In this document: piece after piece, positions 21,508 through 30,840 of the stretch
Layout: each line of letters starts with the position of its first letter
Numbering within the stretch: the stretch's first letter is position 1
Assembly: GCA_946415705.1 (NCBI GenBank)
Contig: CAMKTN010000005.1
Span: 32,451 to 96,450, forward strand
Reading direction: 5' to 3'
DNA length: 64,000 nucleotides
From: an uncultured Prevotellaceae bacterium
GTDB taxonomy: Bacteria; Bacteroidota; Bacteroidia; Bacteroidales; Bacteroidaceae
Made by a program: the position numbers and the translations under genes
The notes under the pieces: generated by a model
Told to the model about the DNA's origin: nothing
Databases searched by the model: none
The model's input: only the letters and a program-made list of their open reading frames with translations

Positions 21508-21561
21508 CATTCGTCAACAGCAACTTGTCAGCACAGGTTGCTGTTTCGCTTCTTAACTAAC

Positions 21562-22869
21562 ATGGCAATGCAAGACTATCAGAAAGGATTCACGTATTTC
21601 ATCTGTATGGTGTCGGCGATGGGCGGCCTGCTGTTCGGTTACGACTGGGTGGTCATCGGCGGTGCCAAACCCTTCTATGAGTTATACTTCGGCATCAGCG
21701 GCTCACCGCTGCTGCAGGGCGTGGCGATGACCACGGCGCTCGTGGGGTGCCTCGTGGGTGCGATGGTGGCAGGTGTGCTTGCAGACCGCTATGGGCGCAA
21801 ACCGTTGCTGACGACGGCTGCCGTGCTGTTCACGGTCTCTGCCGTAGGCACGGGTTTGTTCAATGACTTCACCTTATTTAATATCGCAAGATTTGTGGGC
21901 GGTGTTGGCATCGGTGTGGCGTCGGCGCTCTCGCCGATGTATATTGCCGAGGTCAGTCCCACGGAGATTCGCGGACGCATGGTGTCGCTGAATCAGATGA
22001 CCATCGTGTTGGGCATTCTGGCGGCACAGGTGGTGAATATGCTGTTGGCGCGTGACACATCCGTGGCCGAGAGCCAGGCGTGGAATATCGCGTGGGGCTG
22101 GCGTTGGATGTTCTGGGCTGAAACGCTGCCCGCTGCTGTCTTCCTGCTGCTGAGCTTTTGGATTCCGGAGAGCCCGGTGTTCTTGAGGACGCGTGGGGCG
22201 GGCGTTGGACATACCAGCGGCCGTGATTCCCCCTCTCTCCTCTCTCCCAAATACCGCAAGGTGTTGCTGCTCGGCCTGTTCATTGCTGTCTTCCAGCAGT
22301 GGTGCGGCACGAATGTCATCTTCAACTATGCACAGGAGATTTTCGTGGGGGCGGGGTTTGATGTGGACGGGATGTTCATCAATATCGTCATCACGGGTAT
22401 TGCCAACGTGCTCTTCACCTTTGTGGCGTTGTACACCATTGAGCGCTGGGGGCGCAGAACGCTGATGCTCATCGGTGCTGGCGGCCTTGGCATCATTTAT
22501 GCCACGTTGGGTTATTGTTACTATCAGGGCATGACGGGTGTGCTGATGGTGGCTTTGGTGGTGGCTGCCATCTCGGTGTATGCGATGACGCTGGGTCCTG
22601 TCACGTGGACGCTGCTGGCCGAGATTTTCCCCAACCGCATCCGCGGTGTGGCGATGGCCATCTGCACCTTTGCATTGTGGGTTGGCTGCTGCACACTCAC
22701 CTTCTCCTTCCCCTCGATGAATGCTGCGTTGGGCAGTAGCGGCACCTTCTGGATTTATGCCGCCATCTGCACTTTCGCGTTCCTGTTCCTGTTCCGCAAC
22801 TGCCCAGAGACGAAGGGCAAGAGCCTGGAGGAGTTGGAGAAGGAATTGGTGGGAGAGAATGAAGATTAG
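21562..22869 (+). CDS. Sugar porter family MFS transporter
   Basis: 435 residues from the ATG at 21562. Twelve helices with sugar porter signatures: GGLLFGYDWVVIGGA (helix 1), ADRYGRKP and RFVGGVGIGVASALSPMYIAE then TEIRGR in the first half, PESPVFL between halves, ERWGRRTLMLIG and PETKGKSLEELEKEL at the end. It imports a monosaccharide, probably by H+ symport. The central loop (GVGHTSGRDSPSLLSP, about 212-227) is low-complexity and may be a degraded repeat. The DUF5107 gene follows after 43 bp on the same strand, suggesting the carrier supplies that pathway. Confidence 0.9.
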   Translation: MAMQDYQKGFTYFICMVSAMGGLLFGYDWVVIGGAKPFYELYFGISGSPLLQGVAMTTALVGCLVGAMVAGVLADRYGRKPLLTTAAVLFTVSAVGTGLFNDFTLFNIARFVGGVGIGVASALSPMYIAEVSPTEIRGRMVSLNQMTIVLGILAAQVVNMLLARDTSVAESQAWNIAWGWRWMFWAETLPAAVFLLLSFWIPESPVFLRTRGAGVGHTSGRDSPSLLSPKYRKVLLLGLFIAVFQQWCGTNVIFNYAQEIFVGAGFDVDGMFINIVITGIANVLFTFVALYTIERWGRRTLMLIGAGGLGIIYATLGYCYYQGMTGVLMVALVVAAISVYAMTLGPVTWTLLAEIFPNRIRGVAMAICTFALWVGCCTLTFSFPSMNAALGSSGTFWIYAAICTFAFLFLFRNCPETKGKSLEELEKELVGENED

Positions 22870-22912
22870 AAGATTGAAAGAAACATCATAAAATAAGATA
22901 AAGAGATTAAAC

Positions 22913-25900
22913 ATGGTCAAAGCTTGGCGTGAGATGGTCACGATTCCTACCTATGAGGTAGGACGGCCCGAGAAGAACCCGATGTTTTTGGAGAAGCGAG
23001 TCTATCAGGGCTCCAGTGGCGTGGTGTATCCATATCCTGTTATCGAGACGATTTCCGATGAGAAGGTGGATCACGACTATCTGGCCGTGTGGCTGGAGAA
23101 CGAATATATCAAGGTGATGATTCTTCCCGAGTTGGGCGGCCGTGTGCAGATGGCTTACGACAAGATCAAGGAGCGCCATTTCGTGTACTACAACCATGTC
23201 ATCAAGCCAGCGCTTGTGGGTTTGGCAGGGCCGTGGATTAGCGGCGGTATAGAGTTCAACTGGCCGCAGCACCATCGTCCGACAACTTATATGCCAGCGG
23301 ACCATATCATTGAGGAGAATGCCGACGGCAGCGTGACGGTGTGGTGCTCGGAGATGGAGAAGATGTTTCACCAGAAGGGTATGGCGGGTTTCACTTTGAG
23401 ACCAGGCTGCGCCTTTCTGGAGATAAAGGGGGTGCTCTACAACCGCACTGACATCCCGCAGACGTTCCTCTGGTGGGCCAATCCTGCCGTAGAGGTGAAC
23501 GATGCCTATCAGAGTGTCTTCCCTCCTGATATCAACGCGGTCTTCGACCACGGCAAGCGTGCTGTCAGCAGTTTCCCTATCGCCACGGGAACTTATTATA
23601 AGATGGACTACTCGGCGGGCGTGGATATCTCCAACTACAAGAACATCTATGTACCCACCTCGTATATGGGTGTCAACTCACGCTTCAACTTTGAGGGCGG
23701 CTATGAAAACGACACGCAGGCAGGTATGCTCCATGTGGCCTCTCACCATTATTCGCCCGGCAAGAAGCAGTGGACGTGGGGTAATGGCGATTTCGGTCGG
23801 GCATGGGACAGATGTCTGACGGATGAGGTGACGCCCGAGGAGGCACAGCGGTGGCATGTAGAGCGCAAAGGTTTCCGTCCTTACATCGAGCTGATGGCAG
23901 GCGTATATACTGAGAATCAGCCCGACTTCACATGGCTGATGCCGTATGAGGAGAAGCGCTTCACGCAGTATTTCATGCCCTATCGTGAGCTGGGAGTGGT
24001 CAAGGAGGCGAGCAAGGATCTCATCTTTAATATCAAGAGCCTCATCCCCGACTCCTCTCCGAAGAAAGAGGGGAGCGGTCAGCTCGTGGAGTTCAAGGTC
24101 TTTGCAACGAGCAAGCAGGAGGTCACGTTGGTTTTGCGCCATGACAACGGTGAAATCTATTATAAGAAGGAGCTCACACTCTCACCCGAGACGGTGCTCA
24201 CGGAAACGGTAGATGTGAAAAGCGCCAAGTTCAATGAGCTGACTTTTGAGGCGGTGAAATTGTTCGTTTATGGTGAGCGTACCGTACTGAGCTGGCACGC
24301 CGAGAGCGATGAGGTGCGCCCCATTCCCGACAGTGCCGAGGCAGCTGTGGCGCCGGAGCTGGTGAAGACCAACGAGCAGCTGTTCCTCACGGGGCAGCAT
24401 CTGGAGCAGTACCGCCACGCCACCTGGTCGCCGCTCGACTTCTATGAGGAGGCGCTGCGCCGTGACCCGAACGATGTACGTTGTCTCAACGCGATGGGAC
24501 TGTGGTATATCCGTAAATGCCGCTTCGCCCGTGCTGAAGGGTATCTGCGTAAGGCGGTGAAACTGATCACCAAGCGCAACCCCAATCCCTACGACAGCGA
24601 GCCCATCTATAACCTGGCTCTCGCACTGAAGTACCAGGACAAGGCTGGTGAGGCTTACGAGTTGTTCTGGAAGGCTACGTGGAGCAAGGCATGGGCTGAT
24701 GCCGGCTATTTCGAGGCGGCAAAGATTTCTGTGGCACAGCGTCGCTTCGAAGATGCGCTGGACGAGCTGGAACGTTGCCTGGATAACAACGCGCACAACC
24801 AGAAAGCTTTGGCGCTGAGGGCTGCTGTGCTGCGACAGACGGGGCGTAAGGATGAGGCTTTGGCACTCTGTAAGGCTGCCTTGAAGACAGACCTCTTCAA
24901 CTACGGCTGCCGCTATGAGCTCTACCTGCTCACCGGCGATGAGGCTGTGCTCAGGGAGATGCAGGAGTTGTTACAGGGCCTGGCTAAAAACTATGACGAG
25001 GTGGCACTTGACTATGCTGCCGCAGGGCTTCATGACGAAGCTGCCGCGATTTGGCAGTTGGCCATTCGTGTGAAGGCTGTCACGCCTATGACCTATTATT
25101 ATATGGCGGGTCTCACCCCCAACCCCTCTCTAAAGGGCGAGATGACTCCCAACTTGAAGCTCGCTGAAGACGCAGTTTCCACCTGTTGCTTCCCCAACCG
25201 TGCGGAGGATGTCATCGCTTTGGAAGCTGCAAAGGAAAAGAATCCGAAGGGTGCCAAGGCACCCTACTACCTCGGTTGCCTCTACTACGACAAGCGACAG
25301 TATGACCTTGCCATCGAGAATTGGGAGTTATCTGCTCAGTTAGATTCCCAGTTCCCCACCGTCTGGCGCAACCTGGCGCTGGCGCGCTTCAACAAGCAGG
25401 GGCGTGCGGAGGAGGCCGTAACGTATATGGAGCGGGCTTTCCACCTCGATGAGAACGACGAGCGCGTGCTGATGGAATTAGATCAGCTCTATAAACGACT
25501 GCAGCATTCTCATGCCGAGCGCCTCGCCTTCCTGCAGCAGTACCCTGCGCTCATTGCGCGGCGCGATGATCTCGTTCTTGAGGAGATTACGCTCCTCAAT
25601 CAGGTGGGGCGCTACGAGGAGGCCATGCGGAAGCTGGATGCCCACCAGTTCCACCCGTGGGAAGGGGGCGAGGGAAAGGTGCCGACGCAGTACCAGATCT
25701 GTCGCGTGGAGCTGGCCAAGGCGTGTCTCGCCAGTCAGGAGTCTATAGATAAGGCCATCAAGCTGTTAGGCGAGTGCTTGACATATCCTCACCATCTTGG
25801 CGAGGGCAAGCTCTATGGCGCCCAGGAGAATGACTTCTACTACCTGTTAGGTCTTGCCCATGAGATGAAGGGAAATCATGAGGAGGCTCGCCGCTGCTAC

Positions 25901-26326
25901 GAGCAGGCTACGGTAGGACCTACGGAGCCTGCCGCCGCGATGTACTACAATGATGCAAAGCCCGACAAGATTTTCTACGCTGCGTTGGCCTACCGCAAGC
26001 TGGGCGACGAAGGCAAGGCCAATGGCTTGTGCTACAAGCTGCTCAACTACGGCAAGCAGCATCTCTTCGATAAGGTGGTGATGGATTACTTTGCAGTCTC
26101 GCTGCCAGACCTCCTCGTGTGGGACGGCGATTTGCAGGAGCGCAACACCATCCACTGCAACCTCATGCTCGCCCTTGGCTACCTCGGTCTGGGTGACCGT
26201 AACCATGCATTCCGCTATCTGGCAGAGGTTGAGCGCCTTGACAGCAACCACGCTGTGCCCCCAGCGCTCCGTTCACTGCTGCCGCTCATAGAGGAGTATC
26301 ACAAGGAGAACGGTACTGTCGCCTAA
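22913..26326 (+). CDS. DUF5107 domain plus TPR repeat protein (1137 residues)
   Basis: No signal peptide, so cytoplasmic. Residues about 10-360 look like the DUF5107 beta-sandwich (related in layout to aldose-mutarotase-like domains: LENEYIKVMILPELGGRVQM, GGIEFNWPQHH). From about 480 to 1100 helix-turn-helix tetratricopeptide units repeat (RDPNDVRCLNAMGLWYIRK, EPIYNLALALKYQDKAGEAY, AKAPYYLGCLYYDKRQYDL). Activity is not known to me; the coupling with a sugar porter suggests processing of imported sugar derivatives. Two class B repeats are in frame: about 377-388 (LIPDSSPKKEGS) and 734-744 (LTPNPSLKGEM). Confidence 0.82.
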   Translation: MVKAWREMVTIPTYEVGRPEKNPMFLEKRVYQGSSGVVYPYPVIETISDEKVDHDYLAVWLENEYIKVMILPELGGRVQMAYDKIKERHFVYYNHVIKPALVGLAGPWISGGIEFNWPQHHRPTTYMPADHIIEENADGSVTVWCSEMEKMFHQKGMAGFTLRPGCAFLEIKGVLYNRTDIPQTFLWWANPAVEVNDAYQSVFPPDINAVFDHGKRAVSSFPIATGTYYKMDYSAGVDISNYKNIYVPTSYMGVNSRFNFEGGYENDTQAGMLHVASHHYSPGKKQWTWGNGDFGRAWDRCLTDEVTPEEAQRWHVERKGFRPYIELMAGVYTENQPDFTWLMPYEEKRFTQYFMPYRELGVVKEASKDLIFNIKSLIPDSSPKKEGSGQLVEFKVFATSKQEVTLVLRHDNGEIYYKKELTLSPETVLTETVDVKSAKFNELTFEAVKLFVYGERTVLSWHAESDEVRPIPDSAEAAVAPELVKTNEQLFLTGQHLEQYRHATWSPLDFYEEALRRDPNDVRCLNAMGLWYIRKCRFARAEGYLRKAVKLITKRNPNPYDSEPIYNLALALKYQDKAGEAYELFWKATWSKAWADAGYFEAAKISVAQRRFEDALDELERCLDNNAHNQKALALRAAVLRQTGRKDEALALCKAALKTDLFNYGCRYELYLLTGDEAVLREMQELLQGLAKNYDEVALDYAAAGLHDEAAAIWQLAIRVKAVTPMTYYYMAGLTPNPSLKGEMTPNLKLAEDAVSTCCFPNRAEDVIALEAAKEKNPKGAKAPYYLGCLYYDKRQYDLAIENWELSAQLDSQFPTVWRNLALARFNKQGRAEEAVTYMERAFHLDENDERVLMELDQLYKRLQHSHAERLAFLQQYPALIARRDDLVLEEITLLNQVGRYEEAMRKLDAHQFHPWEGGEGKVPTQYQICRVELAKACLASQESIDKAIKLLGECLTYPHHLGEGKLYGAQENDFYYLLGLAHEMKGNHEEARRCYEQATVGPTEPAAAMYYNDAKPDKIFYAALAYRKLGDEGKANGLCYKLLNYGKQHLFDKVVMDYFAVSLPDLLVWDGDLQERNTIHCNLMLALGYLGLGDRNHAFRYLAEVERLDSNHAVPPALRSLLPLIEEYHKENGTVA
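24041..24075. repeat. Class B repeat, copy 7 (in the DUF5107-TPR gene)
   Basis: CTCATCCCCGACTCCTCTCC then GAAGAAAGAGGGGAG; diverged but same layout. Confidence 0.7.
25112..25142. repeat. Class B repeat, copy 8 (in the DUF5107-TPR gene)
   Basis: CTCACCCCCAACCCCTCTCT then AAAGGGCGAGA; encodes LTPNPSLKGEM. Confidence 0.8.
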
Positions 26327-26337
26327 GTTCCTGTTCT

Positions 26338-26976
26338 TTAGTCGAAGATTCGGAATTCGTAACCTTGCTCCTGCAGCCACTCGATGGCTGCGGGCAGTAT
26401 CTTGTGTAGCTTGTCGATGCTGCGCAGGGAGTCGTGGAAGGTGATGATGGAGCCGTTGCGGGCGTAGCGTTTCACGTTTTCCAGCACTTCATCGGCGTTG
26501 AGGCGTTTGCTGTAGTCGCGTGTCACGAGATCCCACATGATGATTCGGTATTTCTTACGCCTAATGACCTGATACTGCAGCGGTCGCATCCACCCGTGAG
26601 GCGGACGGAAAAGAGGAGGAAATTGAGCAATGGATGCCCATTGCTCAATTTCCTCTTGTGCTTTCTTGGTGTTGCGCAGGTAGTTGCGAGACAGCCAGCG
26701 GAAACCGCCGATGTGGTTGTAGGTGTGGTTGCCGACGCGGTGTCCTTCGCTGATGATGCGCTGGAAGAGTTCGGGGTGTTTATGAACATTGTCGCCCACG
26801 ACGAAGAACGTGGCCTTGATGCCGTAGCGCTTGAGGGTGTCGAGCACGAAAGGCGTAGCCTCGGGGATGGGCCCGTCGTCGAAGGTGAGATAGACAGCCT
26901 TGACGGTCGGGTCCATGCGCCAGATGGCCTCTGGATAGAGCCACCGCAGGAAGCGGGCAGGTTGTTCAATAATCAT
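26338..26976 (-). CDS. Polysaccharide deacetylase (NodB homology)
   Basis: 212 residues, just the catalytic domain. Motif 1 TFDDGP (31-36), motif 2 HTYNH (84-88, metal ligands), motif 3 RPPHGW (124-129), motif 4 WDL near 145, motif 5 ITFHDS. These metal-dependent enzymes remove N- or O-acetyl groups from peptidoglycan or other glycans. No signal peptide, so likely membrane-near or cytoplasmic. Its ATG overlaps the TAA of the GT117 gene (TAATG). A perfect 18-bp inverted repeat inside (26616-26655) encodes about residues 108-120, EEIEQWASIAQFP, next to motif 3. Confidence 0.9.
   Translation of the reverse strand: MIIEQPARFLRWLYPEAIWRMDPTVKAVYLTFDDGPIPEATPFVLDTLKRYGIKATFFVVGDNVHKHPELFQRIISEGHRVGNHTYNHIGGFRWLSRNYLRNTKKAQEEIEQWASIAQFPPLFRPPHGWMRPLQYQVIRRKKYRIIMWDLVTRDYSKRLNADEVLENVKRYARNGSIITFHDSLRSIDKLHKILPAAIEWLQEQGYEFRIFD
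26616..26655. repeat. Perfect 18-bp inverted repeat inside the deacetylase gene
   Basis: GAGGAAATTGAGCAATGG, ATGC loop, CCATTGCTCAATTTCCTC. All 18 pairs match. Confidence 0.9.
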
Positions 26977-29900
26977 TATAGACTGACGCGTCCCTGTAGG
27001 AGGTTACTATAGTGTTGCAGCTGTGCGTCGTAGGTCTCGCTCTTCTTGGGGTCAGCGTCATCGAGGATGCGCAGGGCATCGTTGAGTTGGTAGAGGTAGT
27101 AGAGGCACTCCTCCTGGCTGACCTTCAGGCGATGGTCGCTGAGGTTGACGTACCAGTTGCAGTATTCTGATGCGTTCTTGGCCACGGCATCTGCGATGTG
27201 TGCCGCCTCCTGCTTCTTGCCCAGCGCGAGCCAGGTGCGTGCCAGCTCCAGTGAGCCGCCCTGGTAGTTGTGTGGCACGGTGGTCTCGGGGATGGCCTGC
27301 TCGGCGCGCTCCAGCACCTTCTGTGCCTTCTCGGTTTTGTTTTCCTTGAGGAGCTCGTTGGCGAGCTGCGAGAAGATGCGTCGGTGGGTGAGGCACATGC
27401 GTGTGACAGTCTCGTCGAGGTAGATGTCGGGGTTATCGATGCCGCCGAACTTGAAGCGGTTCATGACATTGTCGTACATCTTCTCGGTATCTACGCGCCG
27501 TCCGCTGGCCTTGGTGTTGAAGGGTGTGATGCGGTTGGCGAGACCTTCCTGCACGAAGTTGTTGCCGAGGTTGCCGTAGTTCTCGGAGCCCACGGTCATC
27601 GCCACGTAGAGCGGGCGCTCCCAGTTGCAGCGGGCGAGCATCTCGTACATCATCATCTCGCTCTTATAGACGGCGCGCTTGCCCTTCAGCGAGATGTGCA
27701 TGACGTCGGGGATACTGTCGCCGGCAATCATCATACCCGAGCGCTTCACGGCTTCCTTGTCGATGGTGATGACGAGGCTGTCGGTGGGGAAGATCTGCAT
27801 GTCGGGGTTGGGGTTGAGAATCCACTTGTCGATGATGGTCGATAGCTCATAGGGGTTCTCGCCCAGCAACTGGTGCATCGTGACGGGGTCTTCCTTGTAG
27901 TAGTTGATGGCCTGTTCCAGGGTTCCCGGGCTGACGCGGATGCCCTCGCGCGTGCCGGCGACATACTCAATACGCTTCCAGGTGATGGGCACGCTGGGCG
28001 AGTCGTAGGCGGGGCGCTTCATCTGGTCGATGTACCAGTCGGTCTGCAGATAGGAGAGGTTGCAGACGCGGGCATCGGTGCGCACGCCCTCGGTCTCCTG
28101 GTTGTACCACAGGGGGAAGGTGTCGTTGTCGCCGTTGGTGAAGATGATGGGGAAGCCCTTGTCGGGCAGCGTCATCAGGTAGTTCTGGCCAAAGTCGCGG
28201 CAGGTGTAGCGCCCGCTGCGGTCGTGGTCGTCCCATGTCTGCGACACCATCTGTAGGGGGATGAGCAGCGCGAGCAGAGATACCAGCGCACCCACCTTCA
28301 ACTTGACATTCAACTTGGTATCGATCAGGTCGGCGATGGCGGCAGCACCCAAGCCAATCCAGATGGCGAAGGCGTAGAACGAGCCAGCGTAGGCGTAGTC
28401 GCGCTCACGCGGCTGCATGGGCGTCTGGTTGAGATAGACAACAATCGCCAGACCTGTCATGAAGAACAGGAAGAACACCACCCAGAACTGCTGGATGCCG
28501 ACGGGCGCGCCATCTCTCTCCTTCCATGCCTGCCAGCACAGTCCCAGCAGACCCAAGAGGAGGGGCAGGCAGTAGAAGACATTGTGACCCTTGTTCTCCT
28601 TGAGGTCCGTGGGCAGCAACTCCTGATTGCCCAGGCGGCCGTTGTCCAGTGCGGAGAAGCCGGAGAGCCAGTTGCCGTGCTCCAGTTCGCCATTGCCTTG
28701 GATATCGTTCTGGCGACCTGCGAAGTTCCACATGAAGTAGCGCCAGTACATGAAGTTCACCTGATAGGAGAGGAAGAAGCGGATGTTCTCCAGCTGCGAC
28801 GGCATCTTCACCATGATGGGTTCGCCGCAGCGGTCGAATGGTATCTGCGTACCCTTGACACCGCCCATCCACGACTCGTAGGCCTCGGTGTGGCGGTCGC
28901 TGTACATGCGGGGGAAGAACATATTCTGCGCATAGACATATTCCACGTCGTAGCGCTGGATCTCATAGCGGTCGGGTTCGTCGGGGCTCGCTTTTTCCTT
29001 GCGTTGATATACGGGCGCGCCCTCCTTGGAGACGGGGATGCAGTAGCCGCCCTCGGTCTTCAGTGCCACCTGCGAGGTGTAGGCCTGGCCGTAGAACAGC
29101 GGTCGTGAGCCATATTGCTCGCGGTTCAGGTATTGCCCCAGCGTGAAGATGTCCTCGGGTGAGTTCTGGTCCATCGGTGTGTTGGCGGTGGAGCGGATGA
29201 CGATGACGGCATATGATGAGTAGCCAATCATGATCATCAGCATGCACAGCAGCGAGGTGTTCATGAGGCGTGCCGACACGAGCTGCTTGCTTTCGCGCTG
29301 CCATACGAGGAGTCCGTAGAGGGCTGCCAGCACGACGGCACCGATGGCGATGCTCGTCCAGCCATAGCCATAGAACGGTATGCCCAGCATGGCTACGGAG
29401 AGGAGGTACGAGATATTCATACGCATGCGGCTCTTCTCCTGCACCGTCTCGTAGATAGCCCAGAGGACGATGCCCACCAGCACAATAATATAGGTGATGA
29501 GTCCGCTGTTGAAGGGCAGCGACAGCGTGTTGACAAAGAGCAGCTCAAACCATCCGCCCACCTTCACGATGCCCGGAACGATGCCGTAGAGCACGGCGGC
29601 CACGAGCACGAAGCTCCCGATGAGGGCATAGATGCTACCTTTGAGGGTGGCATTCTGGCTGCGTTTATAATAATAGATAAGAACGAGCGCGGGCAGACAT
29701 AGCAGGTTCAGCAGGTGCACGCCGATGCTGAGACCCGTGAGATAGGCGATGAGCACGAGCCAGCGGTCGCTATGCGGCTTGTCGGCGTTGTCCTCCCACT
29801 TCAGCATCAGCCAGAACACCAGGGCGGTGAACAGCGAGCTGTAGGCATAGACCTCGCCTTCGACAGCTGAGTACCAGAAGGTGTCGCTCCAGCAGTAGGC

Positions 29901-30287
29901 CAGCGCGCCTGTCATGGCGGCGGTTTCTACGGTGATGAGCTGCGGCAGCGTCTGCACCCAGCCGTCCTTGCAGATGAGCTTGCGCGCCAGGTGCGAGATG
30001 GTCCAATAGAGAAACATGATGCACAGCGCACTCAGCAGCGCGTTCATGATATTCACCATCAGCGCTACCTTCCCGGGGTCGCTGGTCAGCTGCGTGAACA
30101 GGTTGCCAGTGAGCATGAAGAACGGTGCCCCTGGCGGGTGACCTACTTCCAGCTTATAAGCCGTGGTGATGAACTCGGGGCAGTCCCAGAACGAGGCCGT
30201 GGGCTCCACCGTCGAGCAATATGTGAAAGCGGCGATGGCAAATGCCAACCACCCCAACAGATTATCGACAAGACGGAAATGTTTCAT
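26976..30287 (-). CDS. DUF2723 / GT117-type membrane protein
   Basis: 1103 residues from MKHFRLVDNL. The N-terminal half has about 12-14 hydrophobic helices with the family hallmark STVEPTASFWDCPEFITTAY and the GHPPGAPFF motif (acidic residues near the first periplasmic loop, as in GT-C O-mannosyltransferases). The C-terminal 400 residues are soluble and include helical TPR-like repeats. Characterised homologues in Bacteroidetes have been proposed to add sugars to secreted proteins or lipids (general O-glycosylation); the exact donor is not visible here. Overlaps the deacetylase by one base. A TACTTTTG box lies at 30319-30312, about 25 bp upstream of the ATG. Confidence 0.87.
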   Translation of the reverse strand: MKHFRLVDNLLGWLAFAIAAFTYCSTVEPTASFWDCPEFITTAYKLEVGHPPGAPFFMLTGNLFTQLTSDPGKVALMVNIMNALLSALCIMFLYWTISHLARKLICKDGWVQTLPQLITVETAAMTGALAYCWSDTFWYSAVEGEVYAYSSLFTALVFWLMLKWEDNADKPHSDRWLVLIAYLTGLSIGVHLLNLLCLPALVLIYYYKRSQNATLKGSIYALIGSFVLVAAVLYGIVPGIVKVGGWFELLFVNTLSLPFNSGLITYIIVLVGIVLWAIYETVQEKSRMRMNISYLLSVAMLGIPFYGYGWTSIAIGAVVLAALYGLLVWQRESKQLVSARLMNTSLLCMLMIMIGYSSYAVIVIRSTANTPMDQNSPEDIFTLGQYLNREQYGSRPLFYGQAYTSQVALKTEGGYCIPVSKEGAPVYQRKEKASPDEPDRYEIQRYDVEYVYAQNMFFPRMYSDRHTEAYESWMGGVKGTQIPFDRCGEPIMVKMPSQLENIRFFLSYQVNFMYWRYFMWNFAGRQNDIQGNGELEHGNWLSGFSALDNGRLGNQELLPTDLKENKGHNVFYCLPLLLGLLGLCWQAWKERDGAPVGIQQFWVVFFLFFMTGLAIVVYLNQTPMQPRERDYAYAGSFYAFAIWIGLGAAAIADLIDTKLNVKLKVGALVSLLALLIPLQMVSQTWDDHDRSGRYTCRDFGQNYLMTLPDKGFPIIFTNGDNDTFPLWYNQETEGVRTDARVCNLSYLQTDWYIDQMKRPAYDSPSVPITWKRIEYVAGTREGIRVSPGTLEQAINYYKEDPVTMHQLLGENPYELSTIIDKWILNPNPDMQIFPTDSLVITIDKEAVKRSGMMIAGDSIPDVMHISLKGKRAVYKSEMMMYEMLARCNWERPLYVAMTVGSENYGNLGNNFVQEGLANRITPFNTKASGRRVDTEKMYDNVMNRFKFGGIDNPDIYLDETVTRMCLTHRRIFSQLANELLKENKTEKAQKVLERAEQAIPETTVPHNYQGGSLELARTWLALGKKQEAAHIADAVAKNASEYCNWYVNLSDHRLKVSQEECLYYLYQLNDALRILDDADPKKSETYDAQLQHYSNLLQGRVSL

Positions 30288-30311
30288 AGACAAAAAGTGT
30301 ATAATGCGGCG

Positions 30312-30319
30312 CAAAAGTA
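30312..30319 (-). promoter_or_regulatory. -7 box for the GT117 gene
   Basis: Minus-strand TACTTTTG followed by CGCC. Confidence 0.65.
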
Positions 30320-30372
30320 GATAATTTCTGCGGAACGGCCAAAAAACACCTGTTGTTTAACGCTGTTTACAA

Positions 30373-30822
30373 TTAAAATTGTTCCAGTACGAAAATGAGA
30401 ACGGCGTAGCGGACGACCTTTCCTACGGTGATGGTGAGGAAAGACAGCCACGGGTTGGCGCGCATGAAACCGAGGGTGACGGCGATGACGCTGCCGATGA
30501 AGGGCAGCGAGCAGAAGAGTCCCATCCAAACGCCATAGCGCTGTATCCATTGCTGCGCCCGCTGCATCTTCTCGCGCTCCACGTGGAGATACCGCTCTAT
30601 CCATTCCATCTTGCCGAGCGTGCCGATGCCGTAGTTGAACATGGAGCCGCCGATATTGCCGATGCTGGCCGCGATGAACAGCTGCCATGGATCGAGGCCT
30701 GCCAGCATGAGCGCCGTCAGCACCACTTCGCTGCTGAGCGGGAACACACTGCCCGCCACGAATGCGGCGACAAGCATTCCCCAGTAGCCCCAAGATTCGA
30801 GTATAGCGAGTACTGCAGACAT
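30373..30822 (-). CDS. DedA/VTT family small membrane protein (YqaA-like)
   Basis: 149 residues. YqaA-type layout: ESWGYWGMLVAAFVAGSVFP, then SSEVVLTALMLAG, GNIGGSMFNYGIG as the re-entrant loop, and CSLPFIGSVIAVTLGFMR near the end. DedA-family proteins recycle or scramble lipid carriers such as undecaprenyl phosphate in the inner membrane, but the short YqaA branch is unassigned. It lies 18 bp after the membrane gene upstream on the same strand, probably one operon with purD and that gene. Confidence 0.85.
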   Translation of the reverse strand: MSAVLAILESWGYWGMLVAAFVAGSVFPLSSEVVLTALMLAGLDPWQLFIAASIGNIGGSMFNYGIGTLGKMEWIERYLHVEREKMQRAQQWIQRYGVWMGLFCSLPFIGSVIAVTLGFMRANPWLSFLTITVGKVVRYAVLIFVLEQF

Positions 30823-30840
30823 TTCCTTAAACTTTAAACC

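Noticed and set aside
30575..30592. CTCCACGTGGAG palindrome as a third parS.
   Set aside because: It lacks the GTT...AAC outer bases of the parS consensus and lies in the DedA coding frame.
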